Shown here: positions 14,450-26,580 of the stretch, piece after piece
Layout: every line of letters starts with the position of its first letter
Numbering within the stretch: the stretch's first letter is position 1
NCBI RefSeq assembly: GCF_014898815.1
Contig: NW_026515549.1
Coordinates: 124,001 to 188,000, forward strand
Direction: 5' to 3'
Length of the DNA stretch: 64,000 nt
From: Panonychus citri
Taxonomy: Eukaryota; Arthropoda; Arachnida; Trombidiformes; Tetranychidae
Notes under the pieces: model-generated
What the model saw: the letters and a program-made list of their open reading frames with translations, nothing else
Told to the model about the DNA's origin: nothing
Database searches by the model: none
Translations under genes and position numbers: made by a program

Positions 14450-15150
14450 ATTTGATAACTTCAATCAATTAGCTAATTTTATCTTTGAAAAAAACTAAAT
14501 AAAACGTTAGAAGTTAAAAGTTACGTAGAATCTAGAATATAAATGGAAAATATTACGATACCTTCCGCTTAAATTTTTCTCACGAGTATTTTATTGCTTC
14601 CATTTCCTATCATTTATTTATTTTATATATTATAATACCAAAAATTCAAATAAACAAACAATATTTTTACGAATTGTCATTTTTTCAATATATTTGTAGA
14701 CAAAAATTAGTAAGTATTATTTTCTGTATATTTTAATTAGGTAAAGTCTAACGAAGATTGACATAGTTTCAATGGGCCTATTTTACCTAAGTTTAAGAAA
14801 AACTTACATTTACAAATAGAAAAGACCCAAAATTGCAAAAACTTTACCATTATTTTTTTGCATTTATGATTTTCTGATTTTAATTGCCTGTTATTCATAT
14901 CGGTATCCTGAAAAAAGCAAATATCCAAATAAATTATTAATCATAGCTCTCAATAATCGTCTTTTTTAATATTTTTGTACGTTACAATTAATTACAACTG
15001 CAACGTGAGTTTAAAAGTTTTTTCCTATTTAATAGATTTTTCTCAAGTTCTTAAGTTTATTTTTGAATTTGATAAACAAAAGATGTAGTTGGGTATCAAA
15101 TCGTTTTCTGGCCTTTGGTTCTCTTGTATGAAAGCTGGTAAGGTATATTC
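14450..15150 (+). repeat. Diverged repeat segment shared with 23.4-24.2 kb
   Basis: Diverged direct match to 23,420-24,170. Shared marks include the CAATATATTTGTAGA block and a run ending in CTGGCCTTTGGTTCTC. Confidence 0.6.
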
Positions 15151-15161
15151 ATTCATATTAG

Positions 15162-15386
15162 CTCATTCATCGTTTAATTAATAAGTTGATTGACAAAGTT
15201 TCAGATCGAATGAATTAGTTTTGGGACATAAGATGTTTTTGCGGTTACAACTGGTGCGTGGGAAATGTAATCTTTCATTTTAGGCTTCTAATAGTATTGA
15301 GGCTACGAAACTGGCAAGATATGTTGGAATTGGTATCAGTGTATTTTTTTTAATCAAAAAAGAGCAATACGAATCACCAGGTACAA
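15162..15386 (+). repeat. 224-bp direct repeat, copy 2
   Basis: Second copy of 11,933-12,156, nearly identical. Confidence 0.8.
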
Positions 15387-15892
15387 TGTTTTTTCTATGA
15401 ACAAAATGTTTGATATTTTCCCTTCATTGTGCTGAGAAATTAAAAACTTGACAAATTTTGTCAAGTTGAAATACTAATTGACAATAAGTAATTGAATTAA
15501 TAGTTTATTCTGTTTATCTTAATGAATCAGCAAAGATTCATGAACATATGATTTTGTTATTTTGGTTCATGTTAGGAATTGACTTGAGAAGAAATTTAAA
15601 TTAATTAACAAAATATCGAAAATTAGTATTATTGACCAGTAGTTTACTTGAGCTAATTTGTTAGCAGGTAGAGTCTAACACAGTATGTCTTACAAAGATC
15701 GAAATAATTCGATGGTCAAATTTTTACATCGAGATAAGAAAATCCTTTCATGTACGAATATGAGGCATTTTGTTTGATTGAATTGAGAACTTTGAAGGCA
15801 AAATCGAACAGAATTCAATTCAATAAGCGTTGACTGATCTTACAATAAATCAATTGTTTGATGTTGTTTTCTCTATTAATATCAAGAGCTAT

Positions 15893-16793
15893 TATTTTGA
15901 AATGGATTAAAGTATTTGAAAAGTTAAAACCAAAGATTAATTTGATGAGAAAAGTAACAATAAAGATTAATAATCAGTTGAATTAATTTTACTTTTGTTT
16001 CATGAAGAAATTTCTTAAGCTGTTGATCGTTCCCGTCCCAATATGAATAGAGTCATAGTACTGATTCGATTTGTTCAATATTATTCAATTAATTTTATTA
16101 AAGTACAAAGTTATCTTTGACTATTTTCCGTTCAAAGTTATGACTGAATTAAACTCGAAATACAAAATGAAAGCTTAATCAAAGGCTAAACCAATTAGAA
16201 ACTTTTTCCGAGTCCAAATTTGTCTTTACATTTCAATACTTGAATTAAAATCTCTTTTCGCCATTGAAACTAAACTTTTATGTGGTTTTTAGTAATAATC
16301 TTTGAAAACAGAGAAACATACGATTAGATCTAATTGTTAAACCACAATCAAATTTACTATCAAATTAGATTAAAATTAGTTGAAACCACATAATCTGTAC
16401 ACTTAAAGTTAATTAATTATGTGTGTCTTGAGATTTAGTCTGTTTTTAAGCATTTTGATTGATTCCAATTGAACTCCAAGTTTATCTTTTCCATATTTGA
16501 TTGATGATTTGCAAATGACTAGATGATAGTATCTTTAGATTTAGTCAAAGCTTCGAGAGCTGAATTCAATGCAAGAAAACTAAGGTGAGTTGAAACCTCA
16601 GTAAATTTCAAATTCAAAATCTACGAAAGATGAATAAAAGAAAATGAAACAAAAGCAACGTGATTAATACTGATTCTCATTTACCATGATATTTACTATT
16701 AAAACTCGAACTTTTGTGCAGTTTATAACTGGTAGATCTAAACTAGAGAGACTTAAAAATATTATCATGTTGAAATATAATATAACTCAAACC
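15893..16793 (+). repeat. Dispersed repeat family, third copy
   Basis: About 900 bp, nearly identical to the 12,162 copy over the shared part and inverted relative to 6,034-6,945. The 5' edge extends about 130 bp further than the 12,162 copy. Confidence 0.8.
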
Positions 16794-17302
16794 TCAGTAA
16801 ATTTCGTATTCTAAATCTACTGTATTAGTTATTGTGCATTTATGGCTCGAATTTGAAGTTTTTTAAAGATTTTATCGAAAATGAGATCGATTAAATAGTT
16901 TATAGATTATTTGTAGCTCGATTATTTTTCACCCATTTGATCGATCATTCAATCGATTGCATCAAACGATTTTTTGTTCAATCGGCTTGTCAGTTACATT
17001 TTTTTGTTTGTTGATGATTTATATTCCCAGTTTAAACCATTTTCATCGAATTTAATAATTAAAACAATTGTTATAACAAACTAAGTGAACTGAGGACACT
17101 CATCTCCTGTCGCTGTGAATACCTAGAGTCTCTCTCATAACATTTATCGCTTCATCGGCTATCAAGCAAAAATTTTTTACTTCATCATTTACTTTGAGCA
17201 GAAAACAGTAAATTTAATATTCCAAATAAATTCATATTTATCGGTGCAATTATTTTCCACCATCGATAGATAATTTTATTGATACTGACCGACCAGTAAA
17301 TG

Positions 17303-17310
17303 TATAAAAA
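17303..17310 (+). promoter_or_regulatory. Candidate TATA box for YLPM1
   Basis: TATAAAAA lies about 280 bp before the acceptor at 17,586 that precedes the YLPM1 start codon. A 5' UTR exon is therefore expected in 17,335-17,500, but its donor is not clear. Confidence 0.3.
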
Positions 17311-17592
17311 AGGTAAAGTATTTCATTGGCTCTGTGTGATCAAATATTATCTGGCCATTCACTTTGTTGCTACTGAGATTTAAGATTTTTCCGTGAAGTG
17401 AAAGCCTCATAATGTATTCGTCTCCTGGTTAAATAGTATCAATAGTTATTACTTTTGAAAAGCTTCTCGACATCATCAGAGATAATGTCACGATCTATAA
17501 TGGTCTTCGTATATTGTTGCCACCAGTTGATAGCAATTGTACTAATCAGACGATGATTATAAATTTATTTCTCTTTTCTGTTTCAGGGACCA

Positions 17593-20500
17593 ATGGCTTC
17601 AACCAACATGATTGACGAGTTTGAAGATCCGAATTGGGTTGATTATCTTAATCCAACACAACAAAAGGTTTTGAGTGATCTTAAAAATCAGCAACAAGAA
17701 TTTGATATTCAATACCTTGAATGGCAACGGGAACTGGAAGCTTGGAGAAAAGCTAATATCAATTATAGTGATCCCAAATCTTATCGAGAATATGGTCAAC
17801 AATGGGAAGAATGGAAAAATAAACTATTGGCCCAAAAAGATCAGATGCAAAGGCTTTACAAATTAACACTAATTCAGTTGAAATCACAAGCATCGAATCA
17901 AAAGGAGCAGAAAAGACAAAGTATCCAAAATGTTAACCAATTACCACCACCGCAACCAAATTATGCTCCTTCTAATCCTCAGGTGATATCACAACCTGCT
18001 CACTTTTATAATCAATACCAATCTTTCAATCGTCCGGTTGACCCAAGTTCTCATTATTTTACTGGTCAAAGGCTACCAACTGCTGTGCCATATCAACCAA
18101 GATTCACACCAAGTAAATTGATTCTTTCATAAGGATTCCATTTCTTTCTGATTCCATTTATAATCATTTCTCATGGGTGATAATTGTTTTTTTTCCTCAT
18201 TTCTTTGCGTTTAGTGGTTCCTCCACAACATGTCTATCCAGGATCTATACCCTTACATTTGATGAATGCAAATACTCAAATGGCTCAGTCTCAGATTCAC
18301 CCAACTCAACCCATTCATTCAAATCTACCACAAACTAATTCTGGATTGATTAGTGCTCCAGGGCAGCTTAATTTACAGGCTTGGAATGCACGTCTACATG
18401 CCCCAGTCATGTATCCTCATCTGCTTGCTGCTCCACCACCACCACCTCCTCCACCGCCGCCACCACCACCTCCTCCTCCACCACCGCCTCCACCATCAAC
18501 ATCATCATCATCAATGTCAACTCAATCGGTGTCGGTTGAATCAAAAGATAAACCTCCAAAATCCCAACCACCAGCATCCGACAAATCACAATATTCATCC
18601 TCATCTACTAATAACATGGATGATATTGTTAAACGAGCTAGTCAAAAGATTCCTGGTCTTGGAAAATATTTAGATAATGATGATTTGGATAATGATTCTC
18701 ACTCCAAAAAAACTTTGCCAACAATTGATCTTACAGGAGAGACACCGACGCGTTTAGATACTGGTTGTTCAAATGAAAATGTCCTGAACCTTTCTAAGAA
18801 TTCAGGTACTTGTTCTAACCAAGATTCTCTTGAGAGAAGAAAAACAAATGAAAGTGTTCACAGTACTGAAAGAAAAGCTCCCGAAAGTTTTGATAGATTA
18901 TCATCAAGACGCGATCAACAAGATTATCCGAAGTTCAGAGAGTCACAAAACAGTTCAAATCAAAATGATTTAGTAAAAAAATCAAATTTGATCAGTGATA
19001 GTGACTCCGAAGAAGACATTCTGATAGAACAAGTTGTGAATGATAAACAAAATAAACCTTTTGATTTGACTGGAGTCATGAATCAAATGAAATCAATTAA
19101 ACCAATTGATCAACAAGCTTCTCAACCATCAAATCTAGAAAATGATCACACCAACATTTTGAAGCACCAACAAAACGCTCAGCAACATCAATCAAGGACA
19201 TTCCAAACCAGAGAAAAAATCAGCACCGAAGGTCTTACGACTATAATTGAACAAATTGATTCTAGTCCTCAGCGATCTCACCATTTCTCGAAAAATCAAA
19301 CTCTTGGTGCCAGTCGAAGGTAAGAGTTTCTACTTTCATATTTTCGCGTTTTTTGTATTTGTGATCAATCAACCACTAATCTATTTTTAACTTCTCTTAT
19401 TTTAGAGATGATAATCATGAAAGACATCACCCTGAGAGTTATCATAAAAATGACAATCAAATTTCTCGGTCAAGACCTGCTTATGTGGCCAAAACAATCC
19501 ACTATGATCATGGGTCACCCTCAATCGTTGGTTCAACCTCGGAAGATCCTTCTAAGATGTTTAATCGATTTTCTTCACCTCAAACCTCGAATCAACCTGG
19601 AATACGCAATTTATCTCATCCATACATCTATCAGGGTCCACGAGGAGGGATTCGACAACCACCACCATTCAATCGTGGTCCTTCTCATGATTCACTGGCC
19701 GCTCAAGGTTTCAACTTCAGTTCGATGTCAAATCGGCCACCACTAAGACCGTCTTTCAATGAAAGACCGAGTTTTCGACCTCAGGCTAGAGGATCTCAGT
19801 TTACAGGCTCTCCTATTCCGCCTCAAAGACCCAATCAAGTTTATCCACCTACTCGTCTCTTACCACCAATCCAAAGACCTCAACGATTCGAGATACCAGT
19901 CAAAGAGCTCACCAATACAGACGAAGAGTATTATACTTCACCCCCATCAAAATTAGTATCTTTAGAAGAGCTACTTTATCCACCAACTCGTGATTTTAGA
20001 CCTAAAAAGATCGTTATCATTTTGAGAGGTTTACCTGGCTCAGGTAAAACGCATCTTGCTAAACTGATCAGAGATAAAGAAGCTGAACATTGTGGCTCTG
20101 CGCCGAGAATACTTTCAATCGATGATTATTTTATGGTCGAAAAAGATATTGTTGTGACCGATGAGAATGGAAAACAGATAAAAGCTAAAGAGTTTGTTTA
20201 CGAATATGAGGAATCTTTGGAAGAGAGTTATAGAGAAAGTCTCTTGAAAGCTTTCAAGAAAACAGCCGATGCTCCTTATTTCAAGTTCATTATTGTGGAT
20301 GCGATAAATTGCTTAGTACCTCATTTTCACGAATTTCAGTCTCATGCATCTTCCAAAGGATTTACCGTCTATATTTGTGAAATGAATGACAAAGACCCGA
20401 AAAGTTGCGTTAAGATGAACGTTCATAATCGCTCATTGGCTGATATCAAAAAATTATCAGAAAAGTGGAATAAAACTCCAGAAAATTACATAAAACTCGA

Positions 20501-21462
20501 ATTTATGAGTTTCTTAAACAAGATTTCACAAGAAGAGGTAAGCTTTCAGCTGATTAAGTTTAATGATTTGATTGGTTGCAATTTTTTATTTCTTATTAAG
20601 GCATTGGCATCTTCTTCCGAGTCAAATATGGTTGAAAAACGACAAAACCCTGAATCCCAAGAAGACGATATAATCAAGAAGAAACTTGCCTTAGGCGTAA
20701 ATCCAAGTCGCGATGAAGTTGAGGCTAAAGAGAAGGTAAAATGCTAATCGATGTCAATGTTTAAATTTATACTTTCATAGTCGAATCTAAAATCGGAGGG
20801 TATTCTGAATGAAAAACTTGTTCTTGATTTAAAATTTTTCTGAATTTAATTCACTGGCACAATCCCAGTGGTTCTGATATAATTACTTTGCAATAATTCA
20901 TTTGAAAAATTCATTGATACCGATGAATCTTTAGATTATTAAAACTGACACTTCCTGTCACTCCCTTTCCTTTACAAAACATTTAACTTATACAAATCCA
21001 GTCGAGCAAAAGTCGTTGGGAACAATTAGAAGAATCGTCGAAAGTAGATCATGGTGAGTAATCAAAATCGTAGCAATTTCAGCTCTCAATTCGAACTTAC
21101 CTATTCTTCTTAGATCGATTGGACAGTTTCAAAGTGAAGCGTAAAATAACCATGGATGAATACTTACAATTACCTGATGATGATGACGATCATCAGCCCA
21201 ACAAGAAGAGAGTGAGTATCAGAATGACTTTCGTACCTTAATTTTATTCTTAATTTTATTCCATATTTTAGTTTATTTGTTCCTTTACTGTTCGAGTATA
21301 ACTAATAATCTTTTCTATCTTCAGGTTCGATGGGCTGATGTCGAAGAAAGAAAAAATCAACAAAAAATGAGAAATTTAGGTTTCGTTGTTGGTCAGAATT
21401 GGGAACGAGTTTTGGATCCTGATAATCCCGAAAGGGCTTTGAACAAAACTAAATATATTTGA
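17593..21462 (+). CDS. YLPM1: YLP motif-containing protein 1 (ZAP3-like)
   Basis: Nuclear RNA/telomere-associated protein with a C-terminal P-loop kinase-like domain. Exons: 17593-18112, 18215-19319, 19406-20537, 20601-20735, 21002-21053, 21114-21211, 21325-21462; phases all match, giving about 1059 aa. A TTTCAG acceptor six bases before the ATG shows that a 5' UTR exon lies upstream. In order: a Trp/Gln-rich N-terminus, a tract of about 20 prolines near 18,434-18,493, a long disordered region, the P-loop domain from about residue 745 with Walker A GLPGSGKT (750-757) and a hydrophobic strand ending FIIVDA, then the family-typical tail VRWADVEE...GFVVGQNWE...ALNKTKYI. The tail and P-loop make the assignment firm. 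The 63-nt intron at 20538-20600 is in frame and free of stops, so retained and spliced forms would both translate. Confidence 0.92.
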
Positions 21463-22479
21463 TGAAATTTAACCATTACGATTGGAAAATGATCTTTTTG
21501 ATTTAGATACAAAGTACAATATATTTAACATGGTACATCTAAATCAATTAGTGAAGGTTATCAATCAAAATATTTGCTAATCGTGACAATTATTAGTCGT
21601 AACAAATTTTTAATCAATTCAGGTGTCGGTTGATATTATCTAATTTCAATTTTCTTACCAATCATTTTCATTCAATGTAACCATCACTCTATCAGTTTAC
21701 CTCGTAATGTCGCGCGTGAATCAACTTGTATCCGTATTAATTTATTATTATTCAAATCATTTTACAACTGCAATGGGAAATACACTTAGATAACATAATA
21801 TGCGATAACTTATATAAAAAATTTCTCATTCGAAGTTTCCTAATTTAATAACATTCCCTTAATGGTTATTAATAACAACTAATCCATTTCTATTGATTTG
21901 TTCTCATTACTCACTGAGTAATTCATTGAACTGAACTTCTTATTCTGTTCAAATATAATAAAACTTTTCGAATCATTGATTTCAACTTGTTTGGTAAGTT
22001 CACTCTTATATCAATTAATCAGCTATACGTGATAATAATTAAACGATTATTTATTTTCACAGATTTTTACATTGATCGCTTGATTGGCCAATTTTATTAC
22101 CATTGATGCAACATTTGGGTAGAAAAATTATTGGTTGGCTTGATCATAAGAGGAGTCGAACGGGCTTGATAGTTACCAATCCTGGTGTTTGATATCAATT
22201 TTTCTATCAAATGGCTAATTAAGATAAACGATCAATATTTACTTAGATGAGTTTATATTATGTCAAAAAAGTTAACTGGTATCCTTTAAGACTTAGATAT
22301 CGCGTTCAAAGGTCTTGATATGACTTTTGGTATCTTGAGGTGAGATAATATCTTTCCTAACATTGTGGTGGTCGTAACGATTACCTTGGAAATAAAAAAC
22401 TCTTTCCATGCTTTGAGTCATCGATTGATTTGATTCAATTTAAATTAAAGAAAAACAAAATCTCACATTGTAGAGTGAC
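21463..22479. other. YLPM1 3' UTR and intergenic sequence
   Basis: AT-rich sequence with no supported gene. The first ~500 bp are probably 3' UTR, ending near the AATAAA at 21,957. Confidence 0.5.
21957..21962 (+). terminator. Candidate poly(A) signal of YLPM1
   Basis: AATAAA about 495 nt after the stop codon. No closer hexamer is as clear. Confidence 0.4.
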
Positions 22480-24170
22480 AACGAAGTCGAATGAGTTTTC
22501 GATGTATAAATCATGACATCAAACACTCGACGTTTAAACAACTTTTTGACAAGACCTGTTCGAAATTTTCTAAATGTCTGAACTTCTTTTTGTACTTGTC
22601 AAAAAAATACGAAACTCCAGCAAGAAAAAGGCTCATCAATGAAGAAAATTCTGAAAATCTTATCATGGAGGCAAAAAATTCATTAGTTTTTATGAAAAAG
22701 ATCCTCTCTTACGAATGCAAATACTGTTCGAAGGAGTAAAGAAACGATACAAAGTAATATTGATAGTATTCTTTTGATGGTCAGTCATAGTGTTTTTGAG
22801 TTTCTCAAGACATTTTTGTCCTTAGATAATTTTGATTTAACTGATAAAATAAGACGAAATTAATGTCTACATAGACTTAAAAAAGAGATTGTATCAGAAA
22901 TTCGAGATTTTAAATGAGAGGTAATAGTGAGAACCGTCTTGATCTGTTTGCATAAAATCAACATTACATTTCAGCTAAAGTCGCGAAAGACTTTTAATAG
23001 TTCAAAGGTTTCATGTTAACTCGAAATTTAAGAAAGTTTTAGGTGGAATATTTCACGATTATTTTACTTTGGATCCTTTTTATGAACTTTAAGATTATCT
23101 ATTGATTTTGGTAATAAAATTGGAGACAATTTCATCTGGATAATTACTCGCAAGAGATCAAGATACTATCGTTTACCTATTGATCTAACACCCTTTAGAA
23201 TGAACATCATTGATCGTCACTTACAGTATATTGATGATTTAATGTGCATATGATTAATGAGCATTAGAATAGTAACTAAATTGATTGCGACCTTTCAAGT
23301 GATTTAACGAGACACGAGATTAACCGAACCAAATTATTGACAAAACTAAACTCCATTGTTTCTGCTATTCATAATTTTTCGATTCTCTGCAATCTTGAGA
23401 TACTGAAGACTTTTATTTCCATTGGATAACTTCAATCAATCAATGAGTTAACTAGGTACACTTAAATTTATTCTTGAAAAAACTTAATAAAACTAAAGTT
23501 TAGGAAAATCTAGAATATCAATGGAAAGAACTACAAAATCTTCTGATTAAATTTTTCTCATGAGTATTTTTTGCTTTCATTTCCTGCCAGTTATTTATGT
23601 TTATATCTTCATAATAGCAAAAATCTAAATAAACAATTAATATTCTCACGAATCGTAATTTTATTTTCAATATATTTGTAGATAAAAATTAGTGCTTACT
23701 GAACAGTCAGTGTTATGTCTGTTCAATTTTATTAGTTAAAGTCTAACAAAGAGCGACATCGTTTCAATGGCCAAATTTTTACCTTAATTTAAGAGATACC
23801 TTTCATGTTCGAATAGTAAAGACTCAAAATTGCAAAATTTTTACTTAATTTCTGACTTGGTAATTTCCAGCTTTTTATTGTTCCTTTTTCCTTCCGATTA
23901 TTTATGTCTCTATCTTGACAAAAGTTAACATTCAAATGAACTATTAATCGCGGCTATCAATAATCACCATTTTATTTTAAGTATATTCATAGTTAACGAT
24001 AAGTGATTACTGTATAGTGAGTTTTTTTATGTTTTGTCTCATTTCATAGATTTTTCTTAAGTTTATTCTTAAATCTGAAGACCAAAGATGTACAGTGTAG
24101 GTTAGATTCAAATTGTTTCTCGGCCTTTGGTCCTCATAAATGAAAGCTGGTCAGGCATATTGACAAATTT
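22480..24170 (+). repeat. Second island of the dispersed repeat family
   Basis: A mosaic. 22,578-22,890 and 22,965-23,180 match about 13,010-13,540; between them sits an 80-bp piece of the 9,951 unit; 23,200-23,415 matches 10,585-10,800; 23,420-24,170 matches 14,450-15,150. The order of pieces differs from every copy in the 4.6-16.8 kb region, so it arose by shuffling or nested insertion. Confidence 0.75.
22491..22739 (+). other. 82-codon open frame inside repeat (possible coding relic)
   Basis: An ATG-initiated frame of 82 codons, Lys- and Cys-containing, ending ECKYCSKE. The same frame is broken by a 1-nt insertion in the 5.8-kb copy and by an 11-nt deletion in the 13.0-kb copy. It could be a surviving piece of the repeat's coding region or chance. 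No family recognised. Confidence 0.25.
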
Positions 24171-24267
24171 TGAAATTTCGCTTTTAATTGTTCATCATAT
24201 TGACTCGTGTCTTGTTTAATGATTTGGATATAATTTGGGGTAGAACAATTGTTTTCATAGATTTAAT

Positions 24268-25270
24268 TTATTCCTCTTTGGTTTCCGTTACTTGTTCCTC
24301 ATCTTCAGTTGATTCTTTCGACTTTTCTATTGTCGAACTGGACATCTTAATTTTTAAAAACTCTGGCAGAGTATCCAATTCACTGGCAGTTTCGAAGTCA
24401 ATCCAATCCTGAACAAACAGAAATTTGACATGATTAGACTTTTAATGTCTATTGAAATAATCGTAATCAATTCAGCAAGCTGCGGAAATTAGAGAATGAA
24501 ACAAGCAAAGGAAATCCTTTTGTTTCGAGCTTAGTGTTATCATTTAGTAATTTAATCTCTAGATAAAGCATAACCAGATTCGATATAAAAAACTGTAAAC
24601 TCATTTTGTCCAAATAAAGTCACTATGAACATATCAAATTCAATAGATGGATGAAACAAAAATTAACGATTAATTGTAAGTGACTAATTCGGGGAACTTT
24701 TTCCTAGTTCCGTAATAAAGTAAAAAGTAATAAACAAAATGATATCAACTGAATTAAGAATTAAGTAAATAGTGTTGATCGAAGATCTTCATTCTAAGAA
24801 AAATTGATTAAAAGTTGCGATTCAAATTAACTCAAAAAATTCACAACCAATTCTGATTATCTGGATAATTTACTTACTCCACAATATTGATCATCGTTGA
24901 AGAACTGAGGAGGAAGAGCAGGTTGGTCACTTCTCTGCTTACAAATTTCCTTCATTCGTTGTTTCTCCTCCTCAAATCCTGGTTCGGTCACATCGATTTT
25001 CTCATATTCAATTCTAAACGAGTCAAGAATGAACTGTGCCCGTTGCTGGTGTTTCTTGACCTGAAATAAGGTAGCAAATAAGAATACGATTAATTGAAGA
25101 ATGAAAATCAATGAAAATCAAAATTTAGAAACACATTCAACTTGAATCCGAAGAATAGGAAAAAAAAGGTAAACAAAAAGGTACAAGTGAAAGAATGGGA
25201 ATGATCAAGACAATTAGTTAATTACCTCTTTACTTGCAGAGATTCCGCTCACGTAAATTTTAACACCCAT
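24268..25270 (-). CDS. SH3BGRL: SH3-binding glutamate-rich-like protein
   Basis: Small thioredoxin-fold protein of the SH3BGR family; vertebrate members lack redox cysteines and act as cytosolic adaptors. Exons on the minus strand: 25270-25226, 25060-24878, 24408-24268; every junction is phase 0, giving 122 aa, close to the ~114 aa of SH3BGRL. The protein opens MGVKIYVSGISASKE (beta strand 1). It continues with a KKHQQRAQFIL helix, the EEEKQRMKE segment, and the diagnostic block ALPPQFFNDDQYCG followed by DWIDFE, which matches the LPPQIFN...QYCGDYD motif of the family. The tail is Glu/Lys/Ser-rich, in keeping with the family name. An AATAAA overlaps the stop codon (24,267-24,272). Lies 390 bp downstream of the mL63-like gene on the same strand. 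Confidence 0.88.
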
Positions 25271-25577
25271 GCTTGAGATTGACAGTTAATCGATAATTAG
25301 ATGAGTTGAAAGAAGAAAATTGCAAAACAATAATAAAGAAACAAAATGTCGAAGGAAAAATGTGATGTGAATGAAGAGTAAAAATAGAAGAGAAAATGAA
25401 TGAAAGGTGAACAGTGCTGCTTCTCCATAGAAACTAAACATTCACTCTGACGAGTGAATGTCTTGCCACTCAGGCTGTTCATCTTTTCCCTTTTTGGTTC
25501 TACTCAAATTGTAATAATAGAATTAAATAGATGAAAATTTTAATCAGACAAGTTCAATTCTACTGAATGGTGTCTCT

Positions 25578-25583
25578 TTTATT
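25578..25583 (-). terminator. Poly(A) signal of the mL63-like gene
   Basis: AATAAA on the minus strand, about 80 nt beyond the stop codon at 25,662. Confidence 0.5.
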
Positions 25584-25661
25584 TACAAATGCTTTTTAAT
25601 TGGTTTGCTAAATTCGTGATAAATGCAGTCACGTTACATTTGTTCAATGAATTTTAATGAT

Positions 25662-26323
25662 TCAATCTTCATCTTCAAATTTAGCAGTTCGATCCAAACT
25701 AGCGATGAAATGAGCTGCATATCGGTGTTTCGGTGGCACTACATGTGTTTTCCACATGAAATCGTCCCAATAATCAGGTTTCGCTTTGCCGACATGCTGC
25801 AAATAGGCCGTTTCTTGGTCCTAAATGGGAGAGAAATTTAAGTTATTGAATTAGAAGTAAACCAAACAATGGAACATAAGCACAATTAGTTGACTCACTT
25901 AATGATCATTCTTTCATCAGATTTCTCAAAAGAAATCCAATAAAAAAATGAAACAATAAAATCAAATGAGTCAGTTGCCGAAAATTAATGAATTCTTACC
26001 TTTGTTATGTAAGGTTTGGCTAAGACATTCATTGCTCTTTGGGTGCCTGATAATTCATAGAAAAAATCAACTTTATGACCTGTTCGAACTGGCGGAACCC
26101 ATCGCGTTTTCCTGTGAATAAATTAAATCGAGAATAAACTAAATTAGTGTTGAATTTTCAATAACATAAAAGGAAAACAAGAGCCAAAGATATGAAAATA
26201 AAACGAATCATTTCAATTCTAATTATCAACAATCACTTACCCTGAGGTCAAAGATCCAGGATACTTCGGAATATAACCAATAAAGGCTCCTTTCCACTTA
26301 GACAGAGAGCAAGTTAATCTCAT
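25662..26323 (-). CDS. MRPL57: mL63-like mitochondrial ribosomal protein (MRP63)
   Basis: Probable subunit of the mitochondrial large ribosomal subunit. Exons on the minus strand: 26323-26241, 26111-26000, 25820-25662; phases match, giving 117 aa (human mL63 is 102 aa). Resemblance to mL63 rests on a short basic N-terminus, the block PYITKDQE (human PYMTREQE), and a C-terminal PPKHRYAAHFIASLD segment that parallels PPHRFIADQLDHL. These matches are from memory and short, so the gene structure is surer than the name. Its start codon is 257 bp from the divergent eIF2-alpha start, implying a shared promoter region. Confidence 0.62.
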
Positions 26324-26580
26324 TGTTGAACAATTTAATTCACATAAATTGAGTCAAAAGGCTGAGAAGAAAACAAACTAATGATAAATTGGTGACTCCA
26401 AATGATTCATTTTTTTATTTTCTCTTTTGAAAAGAAACAAAATCGCGGCGATAAAACTGAAGAGAAATAAGAAAACCAGGTGGCTCTTTTATCTTACATA
26501 TGTGATTTCCGTTCAACAATTTTTGTTTCCGTTTGTTAATTAGTTATCAATTTAAACTAATTGAATTGTTTTTGAGTAAA
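26324..26580. promoter_or_regulatory. Divergent promoter of mL63-like and eIF2-alpha-1
   Basis: 257 bp between two start codons facing away from each other. From about 26,425 onward it is clearly related to the region before eIF2-alpha-2 (about 42,395-42,566), sharing an identical core around AACCAGGTGGCTCTTT but differing by many substitutions and small indels. Confidence 0.6.

Larger units (their letters stand above)
3219..17302. other. Gene-poor region of nested repeats
   Basis: About 14 kb without a recognisable gene. Roughly half is made of diverged copies of one dispersed repeat family, listed separately below. Short open frames (4600-4794, 11786-11989, 14737-14928) have no family resemblance and lie in or near repeats. 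Apart from an old copy fragment near 3,880-3,960, I see nothing in 3,219-4,000, nor in about 7,000-9,580, beyond AT-rich sequence. Confidence 0.6.

Noticed and set aside
4655..16793. Idea that the repeat region encodes a known transposase or reverse transcriptase
   Set aside because: No frame long enough and no catalytic motif seen on either strand.
24188..24412. Plus-strand frame of 74 codons
   Set aside because: It is the antisense of the last exon of the SH3BGRL-like gene, which fits a known family.
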